Assembly (NCBI GenBank): GCA_012729765.1
Contig: JAAYCM010000098.1
Span: 1-64,000, forward strand
Direction of reading: 5' to 3'
Source: Chloroflexota bacterium
GTDB lineage: Bacteria; Chloroflexota; Anaerolineae; Aggregatilineales; Aggregatilineaceae
DNA: 64,000 bases
Position numbers and translations under genes: made by a program. The notes beneath the pieces were generated by a model, which was given only the letters and a program-made list of their open reading frames with translations, did not search any database and was not told the origin of the DNA. Positions 8,809-18,003 of the stretch are shown one piece after another. Every line of letters starts with the position of its first letter. The stretch's first letter is position 1.

Positions 8809-9594
8809 TCATGCCCCGGACTTGAGCGCCCACTTGCACGGGTACGAATAGGCGAACAGCTCAAAGCCGAACCTCTCTAAAATCGGGCGGCTCATCGGGC
8901 TGGCATCCACCGTCAGGAACCGCACCCCACGCGCTCTGGCTTCCTGCGCGCGCGCGGATAGCAGCGCCGTATACAGCCCTTGCTTGCGAAAGCCGCTGAT
9001 GGTCGAGCCGCCCCACAGGCTGGCGAACTGGCTGCGCGCCGGAAAGTGTATCCAGGCGGCGCTGGCCGGCTGCCCATCGACATACGCCACATACACGCTC
9101 ATCTGGTCGGGATGATCGGTGAGTGCGCCGCCCAGCAGATCGAATACCCAGGCAGCATCCTCACCCCAGACCTGCTCCTCGATGGTCTGCACATCCGCCA
9201 GCTTTTCGGGATCGGTGAGCCGCTGCACGGTATGGCGAACGGGCTGCCACAGCCTCTCCGGCGCGTCGTCCAGATCGAGCACCATAAGCGCTTCGGCCTC
9301 TTCGACTTCGAACCCGTGCGCGGCCAGGCGATCTTTCAAGTCCGGCGGCTGATCGTAATCGTAGACTTTCCACTCGAACGCCTGCCCGATACCCTCGAAA
9401 TAGCGAATTTCCGCGCGGATCACCTCGTCGGCGTTCGCTTCCGTGAGCTGGCTGTAGACGATCATCCCCTCGCCATCGTCGGCCAGGTCGATATGGCGCA
9501 CCACGTCGGGCGTGACCTCGCGCCGCACGCCGGGATACGCAACGTCCCGGCGCTGCTCCTGGTCATACAGGGCCATGATCTGTGCTTTGTCCAT
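8809..9594 (-). CDS. GNAT-family N-acetyltransferase
   Basis: A 261-aa protein whose C-terminal half has the GNAT fold layout: a VAYVDGQPASAAWIHF strand pair, a WGGSTISGFRKQGLYTALL segment corresponding to motif A (acetyl-CoA pyrophosphate loop, here G-F-R-K-Q-G-L-Y), and a C-terminal ASPMSRPILERFGFELF segment typical of GNATs. The N-terminal half (about 1-130) has weaker GNAT resemblance, so it could be a double-GNAT arrangement. Acceptor substrate unknown. It is the last GC-rich gene of the long minus-strand run and is separated from the DHOD-like gene by 141 bp without a clear feature. Confidence 0.75.
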   Translation of the reverse strand: MDKAQIMALYDQEQRRDVAYPGVRREVTPDVVRHIDLADDGEGMIVYSQLTEANADEVIRAEIRYFEGIGQAFEWKVYDYDQPPDLKDRLAAHGFEVEEAEALMVLDLDDAPERLWQPVRHTVQRLTDPEKLADVQTIEEQVWGEDAAWVFDLLGGALTDHPDQMSVYVAYVDGQPASAAWIHFPARSQFASLWGGSTISGFRKQGLYTALLSARAQEARARGVRFLTVDASPMSRPILERFGFELFAYSYPCKWALKSGA

Positions 9595-9735
9595 CGTGTA
9601 CTACCCCCTTTTGGTGACGAAATGATCAGCGGTGATAAAGGCAGGGCGCGGGAAGAGCGCCGGCTCAGGGGTCGGGAAAGGCGTTACAACGTGAGATTGT
9701 GCCGCGGGCGTGCCCACCGGGCGTGGGTGGAGCCG

Positions 9736-10689
9736 CTACTCCGGCAGGCGGTCGGGTGGGTCGGCGGCGGTATCGTCGTCGAGCAGGGTGGGCCGATTCT
9801 GCCGCTGCTGGAACATGGTCTGGCCCATGCCGGGCTGCCACTCGTCGGCCAGTGCCCCGGTCGCGCGCGTCAGTTCCAGCCCGCCCAGGTTGCGCGCGAT
9901 CACTTCGAGCATGTGCGGCTGCGTCCAGACCAGGGTATCGACCTGCACCGCCACCGCGCCCGCTTCCAGAAAGTCGCGCGCGTCGTCCGGCGAGTGAATC
10001 CCGCCGCTGCCGATCACCGGCACTTCCACGATCGGCGCGATCTGCCCGACGGCGCGTAATGCCTGCGCCTTGAGCCAGGGACCATAGAGCCGCCCCCCGG
10101 CCAGCACGCCGGTCAGCGGATCGCGGGCCGTGCCGCGCGGTGGAGCCGCCACGACCAGCGCCCCGGCCCCGGCATCCGACGCAGCGCGCGCCAGCCCGAC
10201 CGCCGTATACAGCGGCAGGCGCACCAGCAGCGCGAGCTGCGTGTGGTCCAGCACCGCGCCGATCATCGTCTCGACATCCGCCGGGGTAGACTGATCGTGC
10301 AGGCCCAATTCAATCGCCGCCACCCCGTCGCAGCGGTCGAGCACATCGGCGCAGCGCACGACATCTTCGGGCGTGGTCGCCACGATGTGCACGATCACCG
10401 GCAGGAGCCCGCGTTTCCAGCGCGTGCCATACTGCTCGACGACGCGCGGCAGGCCGGGATTCGGCAGGCCGGTATGCACCAGCACGCCCGCCGGCAGCGA
10501 GACGAGACGCGGCCCGCGCGCCACCCGGCGTCCGCGCCAGGTGATGGGGTTGGTCACGAGCGCGCCGAGCTTGGAGAGGTCGATCAGCTCGCTGTAGGCC
10601 GAGCCATCATAGCCAAAGATGCCCGCCGCGGGCATCACCGGGTTATCGATGACCAGTGGATTTTTGCCGGTCCGGGTTATTTCTATCAT
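9736..10689 (-). CDS. Dihydroorotate-dehydrogenase-like flavoprotein, active site diverged
   Basis: A 317-aa TIM-barrel FMN protein related to class 1B dihydroorotate dehydrogenase (PyrDB): NPVMPAAGIFGYDGSAY at the start, a GLPNPG segment, an FMN-phosphate loop IGSGGIHSPDDARDFLEAGA and VAVQVDT near the end. The conserved Asn-x-Ser-Cys-Pro-Asn active-site loop, which carries the catalytic Cys, is replaced by ELGLHDQS, and the usual active-site Lys segment reads LVTNPITW. It therefore may not oxidise dihydroorotate. It sits 26 bp after an LmbE-like gene and follows a PyrK-like gene, so it probably works with that electron-transfer partner. Real function unknown. Confidence 0.75.
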   Translation of the reverse strand: MIEITRTGKNPLVIDNPVMPAAGIFGYDGSAYSELIDLSKLGALVTNPITWRGRRVARGPRLVSLPAGVLVHTGLPNPGLPRVVEQYGTRWKRGLLPVIVHIVATTPEDVVRCADVLDRCDGVAAIELGLHDQSTPADVETMIGAVLDHTQLALLVRLPLYTAVGLARAASDAGAGALVVAAPPRGTARDPLTGVLAGGRLYGPWLKAQALRAVGQIAPIVEVPVIGSGGIHSPDDARDFLEAGAVAVQVDTLVWTQPHMLEVIARNLGGLELTRATGALADEWQPGMGQTMFQQRQNRPTLLDDDTAADPPDRLPE

Positions 10690-10715
10690 CGGTCACCACT
10701 TTGGATTGGTGCAGC

Positions 10716-11498
10716 TTATGAACGGGGTGTTTCGGCTGGCCGCCATGCGCCTGCATCCAGCAGCCAGGCCGTGAACAGATCATCCGGCGGGCTGCCCGGC
10801 GCGGCGGGCCAGTGTCGATGAAAGCTCTCTGTCACACGGATCGCGTCGCGCACGTCGCTCAGCTTACGCCGCCGCATGAACAGCGCGTGCTGCGTGCGGT
10901 GGCAGAGCATCGCGGCGTGCTTGGTTTCGATCCAGGGCGTGATGTCCAGCGCCACGTGGGCCGGATCGTGCCGGTTCCACAGGCGATCCTCACCATCGGG
11001 CAGCAGCGCCGCGCCGCTGTAGAACAGCACATCCGGCGCGTGCTCCTGGATGGCGCGCAGTGTGGCGCGATGCATCTGCACATGGGCGGGATGACCGTAC
11101 TCACCGTCGCTGCCGTGCCCCAGCACGACCGCCACGTTCGTCTCGTCGATCACGTCCGCGATCTGGCGCGCCAGCCGGTCGTCGTCCGCCGCAAAGCCGA
11201 ACAGCTTCTCGTTCGGCCCCATGACCGGGTCCTCGTAGCCGAGCAGCGTCAGGCTGTCCACCTCAAGGGCATCGGCCACACAGCGCAGCTCGCACTCGCG
11301 CACACGTGCCAGGTCTGCCGGCGAGTTGATCCCCGGCACACCCCCGGACTCACCGCCCCGGCCATCCGTCGCGCACAGCAGGTGAATCCTGACGCCGTGC
11401 TGGCGCAGCATCGCCAGCGTGCCGGCGGCCATGATCGTTTCGTCGTCGGGATGCGCCCCCACAAACAGAACCGCGAGTTGGCGTGCATTCGCGCTCAC
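10716..11498 (-). CDS. LmbE/PIG-L-family deacetylase
   Basis: Predicted zinc-dependent N-deacetylase of the LmbE/PIG-L/MshB family, 260 aa. The N-terminal strand and metal motif FVGAHPDDETIMAAGTL is diagnostic (H and DD/E ligands and base), with a later GHGSDGEYGHPAHVQMHR segment supplying the third His ligand. The GTG at 11498 is the likely start because it overlaps the preceding stop as GTGA; a longer frame upstream is just the PyrK-like gene read in another frame. The substrate could be a GlcNAc-containing small molecule or glycan; nothing here decides which. The position inside the flavoprotein trio is unusual. Confidence 0.85.
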   Translation of the reverse strand: MSANARQLAVLFVGAHPDDETIMAAGTLAMLRQHGVRIHLLCATDGRGGESGGVPGINSPADLARVRECELRCVADALEVDSLTLLGYEDPVMGPNEKLFGFAADDDRLARQIADVIDETNVAVVLGHGSDGEYGHPAHVQMHRATLRAIQEHAPDVLFYSGAALLPDGEDRLWNRHDPAHVALDITPWIETKHAAMLCHRTQHALFMRRRKLSDVRDAIRVTESFHRHWPAAPGSPPDDLFTAWLLDAGAWRPAETPRS

Positions 11499-12241
11499 CG
11501 GAAGACAATATCCTTCAAATCCAGCGCCGGGCCGTGGGTGCAGGTCAGAAAATCGCTGCCCCGCCCCGGAACCTGGCACGACTGGCAGGCCCCGGTCCCG
11601 CAGGCGAGCCGCTGGTAGTACAGCCCGGACACGAATCCTTCGGGAATATCATGGTGGCGAAGCTGGCCGATCGTGCTGTAGAGCGAGCCATAGGTTTCGT
11701 TCTGGGCCTGCGGCGGGGCCAGCACGAGCACCTGATCGGCCCAGTTGAGCGTTTCCACCTGGTCGGGCCATTTCCACTCGGTATCGCTGCGCAGAATCTC
11801 GACCTCAGCCGGGAACTGCTCCAGCGGGTAGCGGGTCGCACTGCCGCCCAGCACGAGCGTCACGGCGATTCCGGCGGTCACCGCCCGCCGCGCGAGCAGC
11901 AGGAACGGCGTCGGCGCTTCGTCCTCGGCGATCAGCAGCAGGCGGCTCAGCCCGGCGCGCAGCGGGACCGGGCGGCCCACCGGAGCCAGCAGGCTGACGA
12001 CCTGCCCCGGCGCATAGACCTGTTGGGGGCGCAGCTCTACGACGAGCGTAGACGCCTGCACCGCAATCGGAATCCACTGCTCGCGCAGATACGCGCTGCA
12101 AGTGTTATTTTCCAGCACCCAGGCAAACACCGACTGTCCCGGCTGCAACTGCGACAGGGCCGGGTCGATGGAAAGCTCGAGCTGCTGGAGATCGGCAGAC
12201 AGCCGCCGAACACGCTCGATGATCGCTTGTGTTTCTCGCAT
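11495..12241 (-). CDS. PyrK-like FAD/[2Fe-2S] electron-transfer protein
   Basis: A 248-aa protein resembling the electron-transfer subunit of class 1B dihydroorotate dehydrogenase and other ferredoxin-reductase-type proteins. The C-terminus has the PyrK [2Fe-2S] spacing C-x4-C-x2-C-x11-C (CGTGACQSCQ, then CTHGP). The middle (about 90-200) is Rossmann-like with LLLIAEDEAPTPFLLLARRA and a VLVLAPPQ strand. The N-terminal domain would bind FAD. Its 3' end overlaps the LmbE-like gene by 4 bases and the DHOD-like gene follows, so the three are probably co-transcribed. Physiological electron acceptor not evident. Confidence 0.78.
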   Translation of the reverse strand: MRETQAIIERVRRLSADLQQLELSIDPALSQLQPGQSVFAWVLENNTCSAYLREQWIPIAVQASTLVVELRPQQVYAPGQVVSLLAPVGRPVPLRAGLSRLLLIAEDEAPTPFLLLARRAVTAGIAVTLVLGGSATRYPLEQFPAEVEILRSDTEWKWPDQVETLNWADQVLVLAPPQAQNETYGSLYSTIGQLRHHDIPEGFVSGLYYQRLACGTGACQSCQVPGRGSDFLTCTHGPALDLKDIVFR

Positions 12242-12313
12242 GATGCTAGCCTACATCAGGTGTACGGGTTATGCAAATGTTTCAATTGCACGAAGTGTTT
12301 TTCGGCGCGTGAC

Positions 12314-13033
12314 TCACGGCTTATTCTGCCGCACGTACATCCCGACCAGGTGCTCGGCCATGCTGCGCGGCAGGCTGCGCGCCAGCGCCGCGTTGAGCCG
12401 GTACAGCAGCGGGTGGAAGGCGAAGTAGGTCGGGTCCTCGATATGGCGCAGCGTCTCCAACTGCAACCCACACGCGCGCCCCAATGCTTCCAGCGTACGC
12501 GGCGCGTTGGCGCGGTAGACCACCGGGAAGGCGTCGCTCTCGTCGCGCCCATACAGCAGCGGGACCAACCGGCTTTGGAGCGGGTGCAGCGCCCGGTTGA
12601 GCAGAGCCGCCGGGCTGCGCGCGCCGGGCGTCAGGAACAGGAACGCACCCCCTGGCCGCAGCACGCGCGCGATCTCGCGGAAGGAGCGCGCCGGGTCGGG
12701 CAGGTGTTCCAGCACCCAACTTGCCAGCACCAGATCGACGCTGGCGGGGGGCAGCGGCAGGGCGTCGGCTGCGGCCACCGCGCGCGGCAGATCGGGCAGG
12801 CGGTGCTCGGCCAGCGAGCGGAAATCGGGGTCCAGCCCCAGCGGACGATCAACCGCCGCGCCCAACTGCTCCAGCACGCCCCCGCGCCCACAGCCCAGAT
12901 CGAGCACCCGCTGGCCGGGCCGCAGCCGGGCACGGATCAGCGCCTCGTAGACTTCGGTCGCCGGACGCCAGCCGGGATGCCGGGCGGCATAGCGCGCGCG
13001 GTAGGCGTTTTGCCGGTCGAGTGAGAGCGACAT
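12314..13033 (-). CDS. Class I SAM-dependent methyltransferase
   Basis: A 239-aa methyltransferase of the Methyltransf_11 type. Motif I VLDLGCGRGGVLEQLG (about 43-58) binds SAM, followed by LGLDPDF (acidic loop), ADALPLPPASVDLVLASWVLEHL (motifs II/III region) and a REIARVLRPGGAFLFLTPG segment. The ATG at 13033 is preferred; the frame stays open further upstream inside sbcC but the upstream translation is low-complexity shadow sequence. It begins 14 bp after the SbcC stop, so it is probably in the same transcript. Substrate unknown; a small-molecule or quinone/lipid substrate is typical for this type. Confidence 0.82.
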   Translation of the reverse strand: MSLSLDRQNAYRARYAARHPGWRPATEVYEALIRARLRPGQRVLDLGCGRGGVLEQLGAAVDRPLGLDPDFRSLAEHRLPDLPRAVAAADALPLPPASVDLVLASWVLEHLPDPARSFREIARVLRPGGAFLFLTPGARSPAALLNRALHPLQSRLVPLLYGRDESDAFPVVYRANAPRTLEALGRACGLQLETLRHIEDPTYFAFHPLLYRLNAALARSLPRSMAEHLVGMYVRQNKP

Positions 13034-13047
13034 GGCGCGGCCCGATC

Positions 13048-15612
13048 CTAGCGCACCAGGACGCGGCTGCCGTCGGGCGTCTTGCTGACCGCGATCTGGA
13101 CCGGGAAGGCGTCGCGCAGATCGTCGATGTGGGTGATCACCAGCAGCAGATCGAACTGGTCCTGCACGGAATTGATCGCCTCGACCAGGCGCTGCCGCCC
13201 GATGTCGTCCTGCGTGCCAAAACCCTCGTCCAGAAACAGCGTGCGCAGCTGCGCCCCGGCCCGCCGCGCGAGCATCTGGCTGAGCGCCACCCGCAGCGCG
13301 AAGTTGACGCGGAACGCTTCGCCGCCGGAATAGCACTCGTAGCTGCGCGTGCCCAGGTCGTCGCTGATCAGAATGTCGAGCGTTTCGGCGATGCCACCGG
13401 TACGCTTCTCGCGCTGGGTGTCCAGCCGCACGTACATCCGCCCGTCCGACATCTTATAGAGCAGGCGGTTGGCTTCCTCTTCGAGTTCGGGAATGGCGGC
13501 TTCGATCATCATCGCCGGGATGCCGTTCTTGCCAAATGCGGCGCGCAGGTCCTCATAGATGCCCTTGCTCTCGGCCAGCTCTTCCTGGCGGCGCTGCAAG
13601 TCGGCCTTGCGCTTGCGCGCGTTTTCGATGGCGGTGAGGGCCTGCTGGGCGCGGATCACCTTCTCCTGGGCCTGCTTCTCGGCGGTGCGGCGCTGGCGCA
13701 GCTCTTCGTCGCGGCGGCGCGCTTCCTCGACCAGGGTTTGCAGCGCGTCGATCTCGACCTGGGCCTCGGCGGCTTCTTTCTCCTCGGCTTCGAGCACGCT
13801 CAACCAGCGCTCGCGGCGCGCCTCGTTCGTCTCGATCTTGGTCTGGACTTCGGGAAGCTGCTGGAGCGCGGTTTCGAGATCGTGCTGGCGGCGCTCGTAA
13901 TCGTGGTAGGTCGAGAGCGTCTCGCGGGCGGCGTTGTGCGCGTCGCCGTCATAGCCCAATTGGTCGATCTCGGCCTGAATCTCGTCGCGCTGGACCGTAA
14001 GCTCGCGCGCGTAGTCGCCCGACGCCAGCGACGCCTCGACTGCTGCCAGCGCGGACCGCTCGGAGCGCGCCGTATCGGCGGCGCTCTGGGCCGATTCGAT
14101 GGTCACGCTCAGCGCGGCGGAGCGATCGCGCAGGGCTTGCAGGCGGCGCAGATCGACTTCAATTGACTCGATATCGCTGCTGTGGGCCTTGATCGTGTCG
14201 GCAATGGTCGCCATGCGTGCCTTGTTAGTCCGAAAGGCGTCGCCGCGCGCCGTGCCGTCGCCCTGCAGTTCCTCGATCAGCGCGGTCTTGTGCGCCTCGT
14301 CGAGCGGCTGGCCGCACAACGGGCAGACTGCCCCCGCCGCCTGCACATCCTCGATACGCGTCTTGATTGACTGCATTTCGTTGAAAAGCGTGGTGTTGAG
14401 CGTGCGCAGTTCGGCGCTTTCCTGGTTAAGCTGGTTGATCATCTCGCGCAGGTCGTCGCGGCGGGCTTCTTCGGCTTCCAGCCGCGCGATCTCAAGCTGA
14501 ATATCGGCCTGGTCGGAGCGCAGCGCGTCCAGCTCGGCGGACGAGCGCTCGCTGTTTTCGATCCGGTCGCGGTGGATGCCGGCCTGCTTCTCAAGCTCGG
14601 CCCGCGCCGCCTGGATGCGCGCGTTGACCTCGTTCAGCCGCTCCTTGCTGGTGCTCATGGTCTGCAGCTTTTCGCCCAACTGCTGATCGGCGGCCCGCGC
14701 GGCCTGAAGCTGGCTGTATCCCGCTTCGATGGCCTCACGCTCCGCGATCAGCTCGTTCAGCCGCACCTGGTCGGCCCGGTAGAGCATCAGCTCATTGTCG
14801 ATCTCTTGCAGGTCGGCCTGGCGCTGGCGGATGCGGTGTTGGGCCTGGATCAGCCGGTTCTGGGCGGCGGACATCTGGTCGTGCGCCCCGGCGACCTCGT
14901 TGTACCGCACCTCGGCTTCCTGGCGCAGGATGGCCGCGTCATCCAGCGCTGCCTCAGCCGCCAGCAGATCGCGCTGCAAGGCCGGCTCGTCGGCTTCCAA
15001 CTGCTCGATCTCTTCCAGGCGATAGGCGATCACGCCCAACTCGTGATCGATCTCGTGCAGTACCGCTTTGGCGCGCTCCTCATAGTCCTTCCACTGGTCC
15101 AGCCCCAGGATTTCGCCCAGAATCTCCTTGCGCCGCGACGGGGTCTTGATCGTGAAGGCGTCGGCGCGTCCCTGCTGCAAGAAGGCCGAATTGACGAAGA
15201 TGTCATAGTCCATCCGCAGCAGGCCGATAATTTTCTTCTGTGTATCGGCAATCGAGGGCGCGGTGATCGTCTCGAACTGATTGAGGGCTTCGTCCCAGAC
15301 ATAGAGTTCGAGCGCGCTGCGCCCGGTGCGCGCGTTCTTGCCCTTCTGGCGCTTGCGCACAACACGATAACGCGTCTCGTGCTGCAAGAAGTCGAGCTGG
15401 ACCAGCATATCGGTCTGGCCCTGGTAGATCAGGTCGTCGTCACTGCGGGTGCGGGCCTGGCCCCACAGCACCCAGGTAATCGCATCCAGCAGGGTGGATT
15501 TGCCCGCGCCGTTGGGGCCGGTCAGGCAGGCCAGGTGCATCCCCTCGAAGTTCACGGGGTCGGGCTGGCGATAGGCCAGAAAATTACGGATCTCAAGTCG
15601 GAGTGGCAGCAT
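13048..15612 (-). CDS. sbcC: SbcC/Rad50-family ATPase of the SbcCD nuclease
   Basis: ATPase subunit of the SbcCD (Mre11-Rad50) complex that opens hairpins and processes DNA ends. 854 aa, somewhat shorter than E. coli SbcC. Walker A GPNGAGKST near residue 34; a long coiled coil (about 180-700) interrupted by the zinc-hook CPLC near residue 427; then the C-terminal ATPase half with the signature-like YSGGEAFRVNFALR and Walker B/D-loop LFLDEGFGTQDD (about 785). The SbcD gene lies 62 bp upstream on the same strand and the methyltransferase 14 bp downstream. Confidence 0.95.
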   Translation of the reverse strand: MLPLRLEIRNFLAYRQPDPVNFEGMHLACLTGPNGAGKSTLLDAITWVLWGQARTRSDDDLIYQGQTDMLVQLDFLQHETRYRVVRKRQKGKNARTGRSALELYVWDEALNQFETITAPSIADTQKKIIGLLRMDYDIFVNSAFLQQGRADAFTIKTPSRRKEILGEILGLDQWKDYEERAKAVLHEIDHELGVIAYRLEEIEQLEADEPALQRDLLAAEAALDDAAILRQEAEVRYNEVAGAHDQMSAAQNRLIQAQHRIRQRQADLQEIDNELMLYRADQVRLNELIAEREAIEAGYSQLQAARAADQQLGEKLQTMSTSKERLNEVNARIQAARAELEKQAGIHRDRIENSERSSAELDALRSDQADIQLEIARLEAEEARRDDLREMINQLNQESAELRTLNTTLFNEMQSIKTRIEDVQAAGAVCPLCGQPLDEAHKTALIEELQGDGTARGDAFRTNKARMATIADTIKAHSSDIESIEVDLRRLQALRDRSAALSVTIESAQSAADTARSERSALAAVEASLASGDYARELTVQRDEIQAEIDQLGYDGDAHNAARETLSTYHDYERRQHDLETALQQLPEVQTKIETNEARRERWLSVLEAEEKEAAEAQVEIDALQTLVEEARRRDEELRQRRTAEKQAQEKVIRAQQALTAIENARKRKADLQRRQEELAESKGIYEDLRAAFGKNGIPAMMIEAAIPELEEEANRLLYKMSDGRMYVRLDTQREKRTGGIAETLDILISDDLGTRSYECYSGGEAFRVNFALRVALSQMLARRAGAQLRTLFLDEGFGTQDDIGRQRLVEAINSVQDQFDLLLVITHIDDLRDAFPVQIAVSKTPDGSRVLVR

Positions 15613-15674
15613 ATTCTAAACCCTAACTCGTATCGCTTCCCGGTTACAACGCAGGCACAATAATCACTGGCGGC

Positions 15675-16913
15675 TCATTCGTCGGCACCGAACAACTGCC
15701 GGGCATGGTCCAGCAGCAGCTCGATCCGTTGGGACGGAACATCTTTGCTGGCGAGATAGCGCGCCAGCAGCTCGTCTGGCGGCAGACCTTCGGGCGAAGG
15801 CCCCAGCCGCATCCGCGCCGGGCGCTCGATGTCGCGCTGGATCACGGCCACGTGGCTCACCCCGGCCCCGTACAGCGCGGCGTGGATGACGCGATCCTGC
15901 AGCAGCAGGTCGGCTTCGGGATCGGCTTTGATGATCACACGCACGACGGCTTCGCGCAGGTCGCTGCGCTCGATCTCTTCGAGCACGGCAGCGGTCGGGT
16001 CGCTGCGCCGGCGCACATCGACGCGCAGAGTCACAAACGGACGGCAGCCCAGCTCGACGAACTGCCACTGCGCCCGCCCGCGCTCCAGTTCGACCCACAC
16101 AAACCCCTTGGCGTCGCCCTCTTCGCCGAAGTCGATCCGCTCCAGGCTGCCGCTGTAGACGACCGGCGGCGCACCGGCCCGGCCCAGAGTCAGGCATTGG
16201 TGCTTGTGGATATGGCCGAGCGCGACATAGTCCCAGGCCGGATCGTCGAGCGTGCTGAGCAGAACCGTGATATCGCGCCCCAGCATGACGCTGCGCTCGC
16301 TGCCGAGCGTCGCACCGGAGACGCTGAAATGCCCGGTCAGGATGCGCGGCATATCGTGTACATCGGCCAGGCGCGCCAGGTCTTGCAGCTTCTGATCGAG
16401 CTGGTCGCCCATCACCGCGTCGATCTCCGCGATCGTGCTGCGGTGGGGCAGCTCGACATCGCGCAGCAGGTGCGTGCGCACCGGGTACGGCGCGGTCGCC
16501 ACCAGGACCGGGCCGCGCCGGGTTTCGATGACGCGCGTCGTATAGTCGCGCCCCAGGTACGTATTCGGCACATCGAGCGTCTCGTAAATCTCGATGCTGG
16601 AAGCGCGCGCCTCGATACTGGGCAGGTCGTGGTTGCCGACCAGCAGCACGACCGGGGCCAGCGTCGCCAGGTCACGCACGCGCCAGGCGAATTCACGCTG
16701 GAAGGTGGGTGTCGGGTTGCGCGATTTAAACGCATCCCCGGCGAAGATCACCAGGTCCACCTCTCCGGCGTGCGCATACTCGATCATCTCGTCCATGCGC
16801 CGCAGAAAGTCCACCACGCGCGAGCTCAGCCCGGTGCGCGGGTCGGTGCGGCCATAATTTTCCATCCCGATATGGACATCGGCGAAATGCAGCACACGTA
16901 TCGGTTCGTACAT
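15675..16913 (-). CDS. sbcD: SbcD/Mre11-family exonuclease subunit
   Basis: Metallophosphoesterase subunit of SbcCD, 412 aa. Five phosphoesterase motifs are visible: HFADVHIG (about 9), FAGDAFKSR (about 55), LLVGNHDLPS (about 94), a GHFSVSG motif (about 190) and a YVALGHIHKHQ motif (about 230). The C-terminal capping domain (about 270-412) is less conserved. It lies 6 bp after the inositol-monophosphatase-like gene and just ahead of sbcC, so it may be transcribed partly from the sugar operon promoter as well as locally. Confidence 0.93.
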   Translation of the reverse strand: MYEPIRVLHFADVHIGMENYGRTDPRTGLSSRVVDFLRRMDEMIEYAHAGEVDLVIFAGDAFKSRNPTPTFQREFAWRVRDLATLAPVVLLVGNHDLPSIEARASSIEIYETLDVPNTYLGRDYTTRVIETRRGPVLVATAPYPVRTHLLRDVELPHRSTIAEIDAVMGDQLDQKLQDLARLADVHDMPRILTGHFSVSGATLGSERSVMLGRDITVLLSTLDDPAWDYVALGHIHKHQCLTLGRAGAPPVVYSGSLERIDFGEEGDAKGFVWVELERGRAQWQFVELGCRPFVTLRVDVRRRSDPTAAVLEEIERSDLREAVVRVIIKADPEADLLLQDRVIHAALYGAGVSHVAVIQRDIERPARMRLGPSPEGLPPDELLARYLASKDVPSQRIELLLDHARQLFGADE

Positions 16914-16919
16914 GCGAGA

Positions 16920-17903
16920 TTATCCCTTGCTGGCGGCGATAGCGTCGAGCACGGCCTGGTGCAGGTGGCCGTTGGTCATCAGCACGCCGCGATTCTTCAG
17001 CATCCGGCTGCCGCTGCTAAAGTCGAGCGGGCTGCCGTCTACGTCGGTCACATAGCCGCCCGCCTCGGTCACGATGGCGTATCCGGCGGCGTGATCCCAC
17101 AGCTTCTCGACAAAGTTGGGATCGGGCGACAGGCGCAGGTAGATATCGCCCATGCCCGCCGCGAGCATACTGTGTTTGTCCTGGCTGTCGAGGCGGCGGC
17201 GCGGGGCATCGGGGCCGCGCCCCAGGGCGCGCTCGACCCGCTCGATCAGCGCGAAATCGGTATGGGCCGCTTCGAAGCTGGTCAGCAGCGTGGCGCGCTG
17301 CGGGTCGTTGATCGCCGAGACACGGATCGGCTCCGGCTCGCCGCCGCCCAGGGCTTCCATAAACGCACCGCCGCCCTGGCTGGCATAGGTCAGCGTGCCG
17401 AGATCGGGCGGCGGGTCTACTTCGTCACTATAGAAGCCAGGGCTGGCAAGCACGCCCAATACCGGCTCGCCCTGCACCAGCAGCCCAATCGCCACGCAGT
17501 AATGCCCGCGCCGCAAAAAGCCTTTGGTGCCGTCGATTGGATCGATCACCCAGGTGCGCTCGGCGATTTTCTGCTTGCCGAAGTCCAGCCAGACGCAGAT
17601 ATCGTCCTCGAAGATATAGCCGCCGATCGCGTCCGTCACAAAACGCTGAACCAACATCCGGTGTTGGTCCGAGAGCAACAGCATATATTCTTCGGAGCGT
17701 TCCTCGGCGATCACGGCATCATCGGGGAAATTATGGGCCAGGGCGTGCCCGATGAGCGCCTGGGAAGCGTAGTCGGCAATCGTGACCGGCTCGCGCCCGT
17801 TCTTCTGCGCGGCATCGACCAGTTCTTCCTGGATGCTCTGGCAGATCGAAGCTGCCATGCGGGCAATGGTCTTAATCGTTTCCAGTTCGTTTGAAAGGTC
17901 CAC
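16920..17903 (-). CDS. Inositol-monophosphatase / 3'(2'),5'-bisphosphate nucleotidase family phosphatase
   Basis: Mg-dependent, Li-sensitive-type phosphatase, 327 aa. Metal/catalytic motifs: VIAEERSEE (Glu ligand, about 74), WVIDPIDGTKGFLR (about 130; the GTKGF form is closer to Hal2/CysQ-type nucleotidases than to IMPase GTTNF) and LWDHAAGYAIVTEAGG near residue 270. The GTG at 17903 is chosen because a GGAG site lies 8 bases upstream. The frame stays open to 18011, but that extension shows no ribosome site. It follows a PfkB kinase by 100 bp and precedes sbcD by 6 bp. The substrate could be PAP or a sugar phosphate; the operon context favours neither strongly. Confidence 0.85.
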   Translation of the reverse strand: MDLSNELETIKTIARMAASICQSIQEELVDAAQKNGREPVTIADYASQALIGHALAHNFPDDAVIAEERSEEYMLLLSDQHRMLVQRFVTDAIGGYIFEDDICVWLDFGKQKIAERTWVIDPIDGTKGFLRRGHYCVAIGLLVQGEPVLGVLASPGFYSDEVDPPPDLGTLTYASQGGGAFMEALGGGEPEPIRVSAINDPQRATLLTSFEAAHTDFALIERVERALGRGPDAPRRRLDSQDKHSMLAAGMGDIYLRLSPDPNFVEKLWDHAAGYAIVTEAGGYVTDVDGSPLDFSSGSRMLKNRGVLMTNGHLHQAVLDAIAASKG

Positions 17904-18003
17904 GCGGATCGCTCCGTTCTGCCAAGATGCGTTTATTGTAGCGCAGGCCGCACGAGCCACAAAGAACAGGTGTGCAAATATCCGGTGGGATAGGCCGACC
18001 GCC

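Noticed and set aside
15705-17894. 729-codon plus-strand frame spanning sbcD and the phosphatase
   Set aside because: It runs across two well-supported minus-strand genes and their junction; composition is shadow-like.
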